Source: Aquilaria yunnanensis (taxonomy: Eukaryota > Streptophyta > Magnoliopsida > Malvales > Thymelaeaceae). Taken from it: a stretch of DNA of 64,000 nt. Under the pieces are notes generated by a model. It did not search any database. It saw only the letters and a list, made by a program, of their open reading frames with translations, and was not told where the DNA came from. Below, piece after piece: positions 47,247 through 59,500 of the stretch. A program made the position numbers and the translations under genes. Numbering within the stretch: the stretch's first letter is position 1; every line of letters begins with the position of its first letter. The stretch is from NCBI GenBank assembly GCA_039654915.1, contig CM077598.1:72506041-72570040 (forward strand). Direction: 5' to 3'.

Positions 47247-48028
47247 TGATAGCCGAGGTGCCCATCACTGGCCGAGCTCCCAGACCTGACGGAGTACTAA
47301 CTTCGTCAGAGAGAAACAGCCAGCAGAGGTCGGAACGATGAACGATGCCCCTGGCCTAATGTAGGGAATTCACTTCCTTAGGAAATGGTAGGACCAACCT
47401 CGGTAGAGCGGTCAGACCCTCTTCGGAAATAGAAGTATCCCTCAGAGGACCCATCCTCGGGGAATACATTCCTCGAAACGTTAGAGTCACCTCGGAAAGT
47501 ACGAACAAAGCATTTAAGGAGCCTCTGACACCTCCCCATAAAAGTCGTCGCCCAAGTACATTCTGACACGCTATCACTGGAGCACGCCATCAGAGGGACG
47601 CCTCGATACGACACTCTCAGAATGCCTAGGCTGTCAACCAGGCGACTTTTGCTGAGATAAACGTCCCTTCGTTCCCGGAAAAGTAGGGATCGCATCCCAC
47701 CGGACACGTGTCGTGATCTGGAACGACCACAAGAGGAAAATGGATTTTGTACGCCTCCTTTATAAAACACCCAGAAAGCATCCTAGCGGGAAAAGGAAAA
47801 AAGTTCTCTTTGAATACACAAAAGAGAACATAATCCAGTTATCTGAAAATACTGACTTGGGCGTCCGAGACTCCTCCCCGGGAATACACACCGGGGACCT
47901 CCTGACCTGTGTTTTCTGGAGTATTTTAGGTACATTCCACTGGGGAATCTCCTCCAAAAGTGCTCTCCTCCATCAGAAGTTTTCCCTACTCGTACAATGA
48001 CACATGATGAAGCCGTCGCAAGCCACCA
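47247..48028 (+). repeat. E2 3' LTR
   Basis: 782 bp. Followed by the GAAAC duplication at 48029-48033. Confidence 0.93.
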
Positions 48029-48033
48029 GAAAC

Positions 48034-48275
48034 CCCTTTGGAAAAAACGGATGATCTTCAGGAGACATTTCTTCTGTCTATGGTGATAGACCTACATTCC
48101 TGAGGTGGTGTTGTACACTCCCGAGGATGGCAGGGAGTGTTTTTCCCGGAGTTGGTCATATAGATATCCGGGCGTGGTATGAAGAATTCTCCCAAGGTTG
48201 GTTGTGTATCTTTTCGAGAGTGGTGCCATGTCTGCCAATCAGAAGGTCATGTACACCATAACCCTTCGGGTATCA
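48034..48275 (-). mobile_element. E5 5' LTR, fragment 3
   Basis: Ends CCATAACCCTTCGGGTATCA, matching the end of the E4 LTR near 19732. Integrase sequence of E6 begins at the next base. If 48275 is the true end, the target duplication would be CACTG; its partner lies outside the window. Confidence 0.65.
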
Positions 48276-48812
48276 CACTGGTTATTTCATCAAACTATTT
48301 TCCCTTTGCCTCATTTAGCCTTTCTTCAGACCATATTTCAATGTTTTATTTGATACTTCAACCTATTGTTACTTTAAGGATGGGCAACTGAAGGAAAGCA
48401 CAATTTTATTTTGAGATCGGTAGTGAATTCCTGGAAACCTTTGTCAATGAATTGTGAACCACTGTCTGCTATTATCACCATTGGGCAGATAAATCTGCAA
48501 GTGATATTTTTCCAAATGAACTTCTAAATGTCTTTAGCCAAAATTGTTGCTAAGGCTTCTGCCTTGATCCACTTTGTGTAGTAGTTTATTGCAATGATGC
48601 AGTACTTGATGCTTCTTCGAGCTATAGGGAGGGGACCAACAAGGTCAATTCCCTATACAACAAAAGGGCAATGGTAGTTTGCCAAAGATATCACCTCCAA
48701 AGGTGTTGTTTTGATGGGCGCATGTCATTGACACTTGATACATCATTTGACAAACTTCCAAGCATCCTTCCCTATGGTTGGGCAAAAATATCCTAGCTGA
48801 AGCAGTACTCCG
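48276..48812 (-). pseudogene. E6 integrase remnant, C-terminal part
   Basis: Minus-strand match to the central part of Tat integrase, from the LWSYR-like region back toward the GVDLIGPLP-like region. Stops and indels are frequent. It is interrupted by A3 and continues at 50234. Confidence 0.7.
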
Positions 48813-50228
48813 TGTTAGTGTTGTGCCCAAAAAGCCAATCATGAGATGATTGTATTTTTGCACATTGAGTCATGATATTTTATTAAGCCATTAATCCAGC
48901 AATTTTGTTTTTTGTTTTGTTTCTGCGTAACGTAATAAACATAATTGTAACCCTAGAATAATGATATTCTTAAACGTCCCTAGTCTAGTATTATTGTGGA
49001 GCGGGTTGCAATAATACATAATGACTAGCATATGTGGAGACTAATATGAGATATGTAGTCTACATATGGGTACAAGTTGGAGAACTTGTGTACTGGACCG
49101 ACCCACCATGAGAACACTTCATGGATCGTTATATGAGTGTCATAAGTGATTCTCATAGTGATCATGGTATATGTAGTCCTTCGACCTAAGATCATCAAGG
49201 TTCCCTACATGTGAGTCACATACTTTGATACTTTCCTTTGTTGCTCATAACTGAGTGAACTTGAAGGAGGTCATTGGGTATGTCACATATCATGCAGAGG
49301 GATTTGTATGATCAAGATAGGATTTGTCCCTCCTATGTAACGGGAGTGATATCTTTGGGCCCCTTGATAAAGTGAGACTTAGAAAATGCATGGCCATGCT
49401 CCGATGAGTTGATATATGATATCAATGTCGTCAGTTTAAGTTGGTCTACTCGGTAATCAAGAAACCAAAAATTGGGCTATACGAGAGTGACACATTCCAT
49501 GTCTCGTGCTTAGTCTTGATATCTTGGAAAAAGGGACAATGGCATATATCGGTGATGATCATAAAGGTTTAGTCGATTCATCGACAATCTTGTCACTTGG
49601 GTAGCAATGATGTGTTGCTAGACACCGCTCATTGCTTATGATCATAAATGTGATTTATGATCGTTGCCAACGTGATAAGAGCCTATTGGGTCGCACACAT
49701 AGAGCTATTTGGATCATTAGAGTGCATGGGCTAATTATTTGGGTTATGGTTTCACTTTAATTTCGTATTAATAATGGGCCAAGGAGTTGAGCCATTATTA
49801 AGCCCGAAATTAAATCCTAATTCGATTAGGGCTTTGAAACCCATTAGGCCTGGAAGTTGAGTCTCACTATAAATACAACTTTTAAGTGAGAAATTCCCAG
49901 GTCTCCTTGCCTTAGCCTCCCAAAAAGACAGCCGCACTCTTCTCTTGCAATTCCTTGGAGGACGCAAGCTAGCACTGCGAGCGCAAGAGAAACGAATCTA
50001 CCGGGACGTGGTGGAAGCGTGGTGGTCCCGAGAGGCTCGTGTGGATACCATAGAGAGCCTGAACACGTCAACTGTTCAGGTTTTTTTATTCGACTCTACA
50101 GTTGAGTGAGAGATCTCAACCGAAAATTAGGTATGAAATTTTTGAACACCCGGTTTACCCCGTTTCACTTGGATCCTGGAGGGTTTCGGTTAAATTCCGC
50201 TGCGCTGTTTGGCTCCCGAAACCCAACA
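48813..50228 (+). mobile_element. A-family solo LTR (A3)
   Basis: 1416 bp, TGTTAGTG..CCCAACA, with a perfect duplication CTCCG at 48808-48812 and 50229-50233. TATAAATA near 49870. Inserted in the E6 integrase. This is the cleanest copy for defining the A family. Confidence 0.93.
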
Positions 50229-50233
50229 CTCCG

Positions 50234-51304
50234 GCCAAGGCATCTTTCTCAATATGTGATCCATATATTCCTCTGTGAACTTCTTTCAGTACTACTTCGG
50301 CATCCTCTTCATTAACGCACCTTTGTCGGGGATTTGAGTGCCCTTGTCTATACAGCTCTTATCCAATCAAGAAGTATCTTCTTGAATGCCTTCCCACCCT
50401 TGCCACTTCCCAAGGGCTTCAAGTAATCAGGAGTTTGTAAAATATTCCTTAATTGACTACTTATATCCTTTTTCTTTGGTTGAAATGGCCAGTATGGCTA
50501 TACTTACGAAATCAAGCATTTCGGTTGACTATCTTGACTTGGCCAAGGTGTTTGCTTCCATTTTTTTTTGGAGATACTCTTTTCTATCTGTCCCTCATCA
50601 AATCCCTGTATCAGTTCTTTGACAAGTTCATGAAACTTTGCCAATTTTATGTCTTTGGCTCTGTATTCCTGTGTTATTTACGAAACTACTAAATAGGAGT
50701 CACTGTAAGCATTCAAATTTTTTATACCGATTCTTTTTTCCAATCGCAAACCTGCTATGAGAGCTTCATATTCAGCAATATTATTAGTGACATGGAATTT
50801 GAATTTGAGGGCCTTCGAGGCCTACATAGCATCAGCTCCTCAAAATATTATACTAGCACCCTAGGGTTTTGAGCCTGAAGCACCATCTACAAGAAACATC
50901 CACTCAATATCCTCATCTCTAAGGTTCTCTAAGGCACCTTCACTTTCTGGCAATTCGGATATAAAGTCTACTAATGCCTGAGCTTTTATCACTTTCCTTG
51001 GTTCATCTATAATGTCATACTCACCGAGCTCAATGCACCATCTTGATAATCGGCCTAAATGGTCCACCTTCTTCATGATATCTAGAAGAGGTAAATTACT
51101 TTGCACTGTATTGGAGTGTCCTTGGAAGTAAGGTCGAAGTCTTCAGCTTGCCATGACTAAGGCATAAATAGCTTTTTGCAATGTTGGGTACCTTACTTTG
51201 GCTCTATATAACGACTTGCTAGCATAGTATACCAGCCATTGCTACCCTTTTTCCTCATTGACAAGCACCGAACTCATGGCCTTTTCACTAATTGTGAGGT
51301 AGAG
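50234..51304 (-). pseudogene. E6 integrase N-terminus and RNase H domains
   Basis: Minus strand. The integrase finger region near 50234-50330 is followed by the second RNase H (about 50640-50900) and the first RNase H. The latter has a clear WCIELGEYDI and KAQALVDFI region at about 51060-50950, and a VDGASGS block near 50880. It is cut at 51304 by a C LTR, so the rest of E6 pol and gag must lie to the right beyond this window. Confidence 0.75.
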
Positions 51305-51879
51305 TGTTACTACCTCAACAAAAGGTAAAATTACAGTATAAAGGCATAATAGTTATAAACCATTATATAGCTTGATTTTCCCCATAGTGAAGGAATGTGA
51401 AGGGTAAAGTGCATAATCTACACATCCTTGAAAGATTCACACAATTGTTACTTGACCCTCAAGAAAACCCTAAAGGATTCCTTGCTCAACAATTAACCTA
51501 TGGACTTTATTATAAGATTTCAAGACTTGCGTACTCAATCACACAACCTTAAAAGAGAGGTTTTAGAGTGATTTGAATGGTATGAAAGAAATTTTTGGAG
51601 GATAAATTGCATAAAGGAAACAAAGGCTACTATTCAAGAACTTGGGCTAACTAGGTTTACAATTGTTCACAAAAATAACTTAAGGATGGGAGTATCATTA
51701 ACAGGGGTCAAAGGTGGCCATTTCTAGCATTATCCCAGCCTTTTATTTCCAAGTTCTAAGGTCAAAAAGGTGGGCTAAAGATTAGCTAAAAATTCTTTGC
51801 TTAAGGCCTACTTATAGTGACCTAAGTGAAGGTTAAGATTAAAGTAATTAAACCAAGGAAAATATCTTGATTTCCTGCC
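51305..51879. mobile_element. C-family LTR (copy C-e), left part, inverted
   Basis: Starts TGTTACTACC, the reverse complement of the C right end, and is opposite in orientation to C-a and C-d. It is interrupted at 51880 by E3. The last five bases (CTGCC, 51875-51879) are duplicated after E3. The match continues at 62530. Confidence 0.8.
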
Positions 51880-52758
51880 TGATGGCTAGGGGCCTCATCG
51901 TTTGTAGTCATGGTGACTGGTGGAGAGACTTCTGGGAGGAAGAACGCCTGGTGGAATGGACAGCCCGAAGGGGAGCGCCTGAAAGCTCAGAAACAAAGGG
52001 TTAGGAGGCCCCCGGAGTGTTTTTCCGGGGGGGGAGCCTCCGACGCCCAAGTCAGTGGTGGCTGAGAAAAGGCAGAGAAAATAGCACAAAGGGCTGAAGG
52101 GTCTCGCCTGATAGCTTTCTCAGAGTGTGGGAGCCGTGTTTGGCAAACCAACCAGCCTCCTGCCCAGTATTAATCCCTGGTATTTAAAGGAGTGCCTAGC
52201 CCGTTCAGATCACGACACGTGTTCGGTCGGATGTTCCCTGAGTTTCTGGGCGTAGGAGACAGATAACTGGTAGCAAGTTGTCCTGAGCCACGTGCTGAGA
52301 TGGGCCATGATGTGATTCTGACTACGTCCGTATGTCAGAGCGCCTATTCAGGCGACTTTATGACGTCTGCGAAAGGATGTGTCAGAGGCTTCCTTAAATG
52401 CTTCCATAAATGCTCCTGCCGTACTCCCGAGGTCCCTGGGTGAGGTCGTCCTCTAGTTCGAACAGGGCCTCTTCGGGAAACAAGCCCTCAGTTCGGGGGT
52501 TCCCAGTTTCAGGGAGTTCCGCCTTCGGGGATATCATGTTCGGCTCGCTATGTCTGGTGCCGCTTTTCCGAAGGCGATATGTTCACAACCTTGGGGGGCG
52601 AATAGTGTCCTCGGGGCTTCCTGGTGTGCCGGGCTCGGAGCTCTTCGGCTATCTCCCGAGGTGCCTGATCGCACCTTTTCTCGGGTAGCGCCAGCTTCTT
52701 CTGGCCATCATTGTGGCAGGGAGTTCGGCCAGATAAAGGTGATAGCGTTTGGCTATCA
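51880..52758 (-). repeat. E3 3' LTR
   Basis: 879 bp, followed on the minus-strand upstream side by the polypurine tract AAAGGGGGGCA (about 52761-52771, minus strand). Confidence 0.93.
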
Positions 52759-53565
52759 CATGCCCCCCTTTGGAAAGCCGAAGTGAAGACTTCGGTTTTG
52801 CATCTCTTTTCGAGGTTTGTGTATGGGAGTTTCTTTGGAAGCTTAACCTGTTCCGAGGATGCGCCTTTTGCCCGAAGATCACGGGCTCTTCGGCCTTGGC
52901 CTGTTCTTTGGTGTCTTCGAGGTGGAGCCTGTGCCGAAGATACACCTCTTGCCCGAAGGTCATGAGCTGTTCGGCCATAGCCTGTTTCTTGGCGTCCTCG
53001 AGGTGGCCTGCTCTTTGTTTCTGCAGGTCTGTTTGGCCGAGCATGTCAGTCTGAGCGGCGCGTCCCAGTTTCATCCCAGTTTTCCAGGGATGTCAGAAGA
53101 CGTGTCCCAGCTTTCTAGGGACATTTGGAGGACGTGTCCCCTATTTGCGCGCAGAGGTTGACACGTGGCACTTTGCCATTGGAGGAGAGTGGCGTCGGTT
53201 ACAGAGGGCGTGCCTTTTCAGGTGCAGAGAGCAGTTACGGCGACTGTTCGCCTCCAAAGGGTACTTATGACGATTTTTCGGTTACCCATTTCTGGCTTAT
53301 AAATAGCCCACTCTGCCATAAGTTCCTTTTGCTTTCTCTTCTGCTCTCCTCTCTGCTTTGCCCCTGTTCTTGCATTTTCTTACTTTCTGTGGCGGAGCTA
53401 CCTTAATCAGAGCTTTTTTCCAGCCAGCTTTCACGACGGCGTCCTCAGATTTTGGCAAATCTTTCGGTGGGTTTTTGTTCTTCAGAGCGCTTTGATCCCT
53501 GTGTTCTTTTGAGTTTTTCTCTGGAAACTATTTTCTTCCATTTTCAAACTCGTTTTCTGTCGAAA
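52759..53565 (+). promoter_or_regulatory. E3 antisense promoter region and tandem repeats
   Basis: Read on the plus strand: repeated units of about 80 bp near 52850-53010 as in E1, CACGTG at 53162-53167 followed by CCATTGG, TATAAATA at 53298-53305, then a leader of about 260 bp to the ATG at 53566. The spacing of 130 bp between G-box and TATA is the same as in E1. Confidence 0.65.
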
Positions 53566-55958
53566 ATGACCCTTCCTGAGAGCTGGCAGCCTCTTTTACC
53601 CCATCCTTGTTGCACTACCCCTGAAAAGTTAGAGAGGTGGAAGAAAAAATTCTTTCTTCCCTCTTACGCCATTACTAGGCTGCCTCGTTGTAGCCATTAT
53701 GCTTTTTCAAACCGCAGTAAGGAGGTTACCATTTTCCGAGCTCAGCTGAAGGCCGGTCTTCGGTATCCTCCCCCGAAGATGGTGTGCGAGTTCTGCAAAT
53801 TTCATGGCATTGCTGTGAACCAGCTTCCCCCGAACTCGTTCTGCTATTTTAACGCCTACCTCTGCATGTGTGGCGTCTTTGGGATAGAACCCAATTTCAG
53901 AATTTTTATGCAGTATTACAAGCTCTCTGTGGTCCCGAAGGGTGGCTTCTATTTCATGCTACCTCGGGGATCCGGGGGCAAGAAATTCATGTTCACCTTC
54001 GCCACTAAAGATAGCTGGCGGGGGTGGCAACAGAAGTTTTTCTTCATGAAGATGGACGAGGCCTGGTCGTACGTTCCGACCAAATGGGCTCAGGGAACAC
54101 TGGATGTGGACGTTGCTGATCCGAGGATGCTGCTGACCCCAGAGTTAGATTCCTTGTTCGCGGATTTTGACGCCCGCATTCGGGCTGTCTCTGACTGGGA
54201 TCCCGAGGTCGTTCCGCTCGCCCTTTACCCTTTTCCAATCAACTAGAGGTTGATGACCAAAGAGGTCCTTCGGGAGCTAAAGGTGGTAAAAGAGCACTAG
54301 ACTGACCTCGGGATGCCAGCTCCTGCCATCGCCGGGAAGGATTCCTGGTTGGTCAAGCTTCTTAAGGAGGAAATTTTTTTCGAAACGCTTGCCGAAAGTG
54401 AGTTATCTTCTACTCCTTTACTGTTCTTTCCTTGGACTCACGCTGATGTTTCTCTCCTTTTTCAGAGATGGGCGACGCGACTGCCGTCTATTACAAGTCC
54501 CTTTTCACCGGCCAAGTGGAAGAGGGCGACCAGACGAACAAGGTGTCTTCCCGAAGGCGGAAGTCTACTGGCGCGGGGCCTTCGAGGAAACGGGCAAGGA
54601 GAGCTGTTCGAGAAGAAATCACCGAGGAGACCGCCGAGGAGCCTGGGACAGCCGAACTTCCGGCGTCTGAGGCTGCTGCTTCTGAGGTCCCTTCAACCAA
54701 CGTTCCCCCTCAGAGTCCTACCGCGTCACAGGCCCTCCGTGCTGTAGTGGTAGAAGTACCTTCTGCCGAGGAGCGGCGCAAGTGGAAGGGCAAGGGCATT
54801 TCGGTCGAGGACTCCGAGGACGATGTTGTCGAGGTTCCGCCAGGTTTGTTTCCAGACAAAGTGTACTTCTTTTTTTTTTTCTGGATTGGCTTCTTTGTCT
54901 TTAATCTCCTTCTCATTCTTATCACGCAGGGGGGTTGACCACCCCAGGCTGGGTGGCCGATCATGCTCGGAAACGAGCTCTTCGGGATGCCAAAATCCCG
55001 CAAGGGAAGATACCCAAGGAGCCTTTTTGGACGTTCACGGAGGACATGAATATGTACTCCGAGGACGTTCCTCAAATGGCCAAGGAAATTTCGAAGGGGG
55101 TGCTCACCGAGGCCTCCTTCAGGGCTATAGCGGCAGCCCACCCGGGGGATAATACCCTCGCCGCAAAGATTACTGAGCATGCTGCTCAGGTATATCCTTC
55201 ACAGCTCTTTCTCTTCAATTCTTTCCTAAGTTTCTGGTTCGTACTGACCTTGTGTTTATTTTTTGCAGCTGATGGGGTAGACCGCCTTTCTCCGAGTTCG
55301 GGTGGCCAGGGAGGCTGCTTTTCGAACTTCGGCCACTCGAACAATGAATGAGACAAGGACCGCGCTGGCAGAGTCGATCGCCAAGAACCATCAGCTGAAA
55401 GAGGCTGCTGAGAAAGAAATAGCTGCCCTTCGGGAGGAGTTCCGGAAGGAAAAAGAAGAACTTCAAAAGGACTCCTCCAGGAAGATTGCTGACCTCGGCG
55501 ACCAAATAAAGGGGATGCTCGCCGCCAACGAGGATCTTCTTCAGCACAAGGCTGGTTCTGACGGCCGTATAGTGTCGTTGACGTGTGAGAATAACGCTCT
55601 CCGAGCCGAGGTCGAATCGTTGAAGAACGAGCCGAAGGGGGAGGAGCAGATAAAGGCACTGGAGAAGGAGTTCGAGGATCTGAAGGACGAGCTTGACGAC
55701 CTCGAGCTTGAGAAGAACAAGTCTGATCAGATGAGCAAGGTCGCGTTCCAGGACGGCTTCTGCCTTGCTCGGCACCAGGTTCTCCAGAGGTTCCCAGATC
55801 TGGACCTCTCTTTTCTAGAGGGTCTAAACATTCCTGGGGGACCTCGGTGGAAATGGTCCAAGGTCGATCATCTGAAACTTCCTCCTTCAATTCCGGCGCC
55901 GAAGGTGATGGAAAAGGGCGGGCAGACGAGTGGCTCTCGGGACGCCGCGAACCCTTAG
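53566..55958 (+). pseudogene. E3 antisense gene (four exons, three stops)
   Basis: Exons 53566-54397 (832 nt), 54466-54843 (378), 54930-55189 (260) and 55269-55958 (690); introns 68, 86 and 79 bp, all GT..AG. Intron 2 is not a multiple of three, and removing it joins two frames that are otherwise separate, which is direct support for splicing. The protein blocks match E1 closely (KAGLRYPPP, PRGSGGKKFMF, EPFWTFTEDMN, HPGDNTLAAK, coiled coil, GFCLARHQVLQRFPDL). Three in-frame stops disable it: 54244, 54298 and 55278. Confidence 0.85.
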
Positions 55959-56581
55959 CCAATTTTTAGGGCCCTTTTTCCTTTCCTTCTATTTTGTAAT
56001 CCTTCTTCGGGCAGTTCTTTATTTTAAAGCAGCTTTGCTCTTAATGAGGATCTTTTTGGCTAAGTCTTTTCTTGCGAGTTTCTTCATTTCCATTGTCCCG
56101 AACACGTTCGCTCAAGAGACTTCGGAAAACCTGTGATTAAAGAAACTTTTTTACCTTCCTTTGCCCCGAGTGCGCTTGCTCGTAAAACTTTCTGGAAAAA
56201 TTTGACTAAGTCTTTTTGCAGGCTTTTGCATTTCTGATTCGAACATGATTGCTCAAGGGACTTCGGAAACCTTCAGTCAAATTTTTTCTTTTTCCAGTTG
56301 TCCCGAGCATGTTTGCTCAAAGGACTTCGGAAAACCTTTCGCGAGATTTTTTACTTCCCATTTTCCCGAGCATGTTCGCTCAAGGGAGTTCGGGAAATTA
56401 TCTCTGCGCTAGCTATGGCGAGTACTTCTGCGAAATTTTTGTTTTCCATCTTTCCCTAGCGTAATGGCTCAAGGGACTTTTGGAAAGTCATTTCTTCGCT
56501 TTATCATGGCGAGCACCTCTGCGGAGTTTTGCGTAATTTTTCTCAAGGCCATTCTATACAACATAACTCCTCCGCCCAACC
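55959..56581. repeat. E3 palindromic repeat array
   Basis: Six units related to the E1 array (core CCCGAGCATGTTCGCTCAAGGG) at about 56096, 56163, 56238, 56300, 56363 and 56452, with T-rich filler ending in TTCGGAAA. The position is equivalent to E1, between the ends of the antisense gene and pol. One unit has decayed to CCCTAGCGTAATGGCTCAAGGG. Confidence 0.75.
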
Positions 56582-59500
56582 TTAAGCGTAGAATTTTTTC
56601 AAGGCGTTTGAGTGCCAAGTGTTCTTCAATTCTACGCCTTCGGTGTCGCCAAGCTTGTACATGCCTTTTCGTACTTCGTAGCGAACCAGATAGGGTTCTT
56701 CCCAGTTTGCGCGAAGTACGCCATGGGATGGCTCTCGGGGTGCGAAGTCGGCCTTTCGGAGAACAAAGGTCTCCCTTCTTGATTTCTTTTGCCCTGGCCC
56801 GTAAGTTTTACAGCCGTGGCCACTCTTCACTGAACAGCTTTTCTTCTCAGCTTGGCTATTTCTCTGTGTTCGGCCATAAGATCGAGATTGGTTCTGAGGC
56901 CGAGGTCCTTACCACCTCTAGTGGGATAATGGCCTCTGTTCCGAAGACGAGTAAAAAAAAACAAGGGGTCTCCCCTGTGGCTCTTCGGGGCGTCGTTCGA
57001 TAGCTCCATAATATACTTTGGAGTTCTCCTGGCCATTTCCCTTTGGCTTCCCCTAGTCTCTTTTTCAGGCCATCTTTTGTGGTCCTGTTCGATACTTCTA
57101 CCTGCCCGTTGCTTTGGGGGTGAGCTACTGGGTCGAAGTGCATCTTTATTCCGAGGTCGCTGATGAATTTTTGGAATCCTTTGTCTGTGAACTGGGATCC
57201 ATTATCAGCTACTAGTACCCTTGGTATGCCAAATCTGCATACGATGTTCTTCCATAGGAACTTCTGCACTTCTTTTGCCGAGATAGTTGTTAGTGGTTCT
57301 GCCTCCTCCCACTTTGAGAAATAGTCCACTACTACAACGCAGAATTTCATGCCTCCGGGTGCTGTGGGGAGTGGCCCAATAAGGTCTATACCCCAGACTG
57401 CGAAGGGCCAAGGATAGTCTGCCGAAGTTACCATTTCCGAGGGTGTCCTCTGGTTTTTCGCGTGTCTCTGGCAGCTACCACATTTTCGGGCGAACTGTCT
57501 TGCGTCCTTTCTCTGGGTAGGTCAGAAGTATCCTTGGGGGAGTATCACTGCTGCCAGGGCATTAATTCCAATGTGTCAACCACACATGCCTTCGTGAACT
57601 TCTTCAAGGACCATTTCAGTATCCTTTTCATCCACACATCTTTGCAGCGGATTCCCATATCCCTGCCGATATAACTCTTGACCAGTCAGGAAGAATCTTT
57701 CGGAGCGTCTTCGCAGTCTTGCAGCATCGCCGGGGTCTTCGGGGAGCAAATTCTCTGCTAGGTATCTTTTTATTGGGTCTTTCCATTTTGTTCCCGAGGT
57801 CGTCATGCTCAGCACTGAGATGCTCGGATGGTCTGGCACCTCGGTATATGTTTTCGACTTCGCCAAGCAATCTGCCTCAGTGTTATTCTGCCGAGGTACA
57901 TTTTCGATCCGTACGGCGTCAATCTTGGATGAGCCTTGCTACTAGCTCATGATATTTTCCCAAAATTAGGTCCTTCGCCCCATAATCTCCTGTCGTCTGC
58001 CAAACTTGGTAGCCTTTATTACCTCTAGGCCTTCGGGGCTCCTGATAATACGCCTTGACCTTTTATGGCCTTCCGAGGCTCATATGTAATTTCGTGTTCG
58101 CCAAGCTCTATGCAACACTTGGAGAGCCTTCCCGAACGATCGCAGCCTTCTCCCTGCAAGCACCAAGGCATATATAGCTTTTTGAAGCAAAGGATACCTG
58201 ACTTCGGCGCCATGCAGGGACTTGCTGACATAGTAGACCGGTCATTGCTTTGGCCCTTCTTCCTTCACGAGGACCGAGCTCACAGCTTTTTCTGTGACGG
58301 CGAGGTATAGTACGAGGGGCTCTCCCTCCCGAGGTTGTCGCAGAGCCGGCAGGCTGGCCAGGTAGACTTTGAGTTCTTCCCAGGCCTTTTGGCAATCTTC
58401 ATCCCAAGGATGATCATTTCTTCCGAGGTCGCCTTCCATTTTTGTTGCCTTTGTGAGGACTTTGGAGAAAGGTCTACACCTATCTCCGTACCTGGCAATA
58501 AACCTGCTCAGAGAGGTTATTCTTCCGGTGAATCTCTGCGCATCTTTGACAGTGCCAGGCGTTCGGAATTCAAGCAGGGCCTTAATCTTCTCGGGGTTAT
58601 CGTCGATGCCTCTTTCGGATACCATGTACCCAAGGAATTTTCCTGACGTCTCCCCGAAGATGCACTTCTCAGGATTAAGGCGGTTCCCGGAGGCTCTGAG
58701 CTTTTGGAAGATTTCCTCTAAAATCTGCAACGCGGTAGCCAGGCAGCTTGGTTTTGACTAGCATATCATCAACATACACCTCCATGTTTCTCCTTTTTTG
58801 GTCTTTTGAAGACCTTGTTCATCAGCTAGCAGTACGTTCCTCCCTCGGTGATGAAGGCAGTCTTCTCTTCATCTTCGGGGTCCATCCTTATCTGATGGTA
58901 GCCACTTAAGGCATTTAGGAAACTTAGGAGCCCATGTTCGGCAGTTGAATCTATTGGTGGCAGAGGGTATGAGTCTTTCGGGTAAGCATCGTTCAAGTTT
59001 CTGAGGTCGATGCACATCCGGAGTTTGCTGCTACCTTCTTTTGTGGCGATGACCACGTTGCTTAATCATTCGGGGTACTTGACCTCCCTGATAGCCTCAG
59101 CATCTAGGAGACGTTGGACTTCGGTTTCGGCAAAGTTGCTTTTGTGGGCTGAGATGCTTCGTTTCTTTTGCAGCACAGGCCTTGCTTCCGGACTTTCTTT
59201 GAGGCTATGCTGTATTATGCCAGGGTTCACCCCCGGCATATTTTTTGGCGAGTAGGCAAACAGATCTTTATTTTCCAGCAGAAAGGATACAAGTTTTTCC
59301 TTGTCACCTTCGGCCAAGCTCTTCCCTATTCGGGTAGATTGACCTGGAACAAGCTCTATTGCTTCCATTTCTGTCTTGGCGAGATCTTCTTCTTTGCCTT
59401 TTTCTGGTGCCCTTGCATCCATTGTTTGCGCGAGGTTGTTGCCGGAGCTTTTCGTGCTTTCATGAACACCTTTCTTACCTCGGGTTGGTCTATGAACACC

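Larger units (their letters stand above)
36584..48028 (+). mobile_element. E2: older Tat-type retrotransposon, second family
   Basis: LTRs at 36584-37348 (765 bp) and 47247-48028 (782 bp) with a perfect target duplication GAAAC at 36579-36583 and 48029-48033. About 40 substitutions separate the LTRs by eye (about 5%). The 3' LTR also has a 16-bp extra segment near 47956 flanked by a CTCCTCCA direct repeat. The element is about 10.6 kb without the nested solo LTR. It has the same gene order as E1, including the antisense gene. Its sequence is clearly diverged from E1 and E3. Confidence 0.95.
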
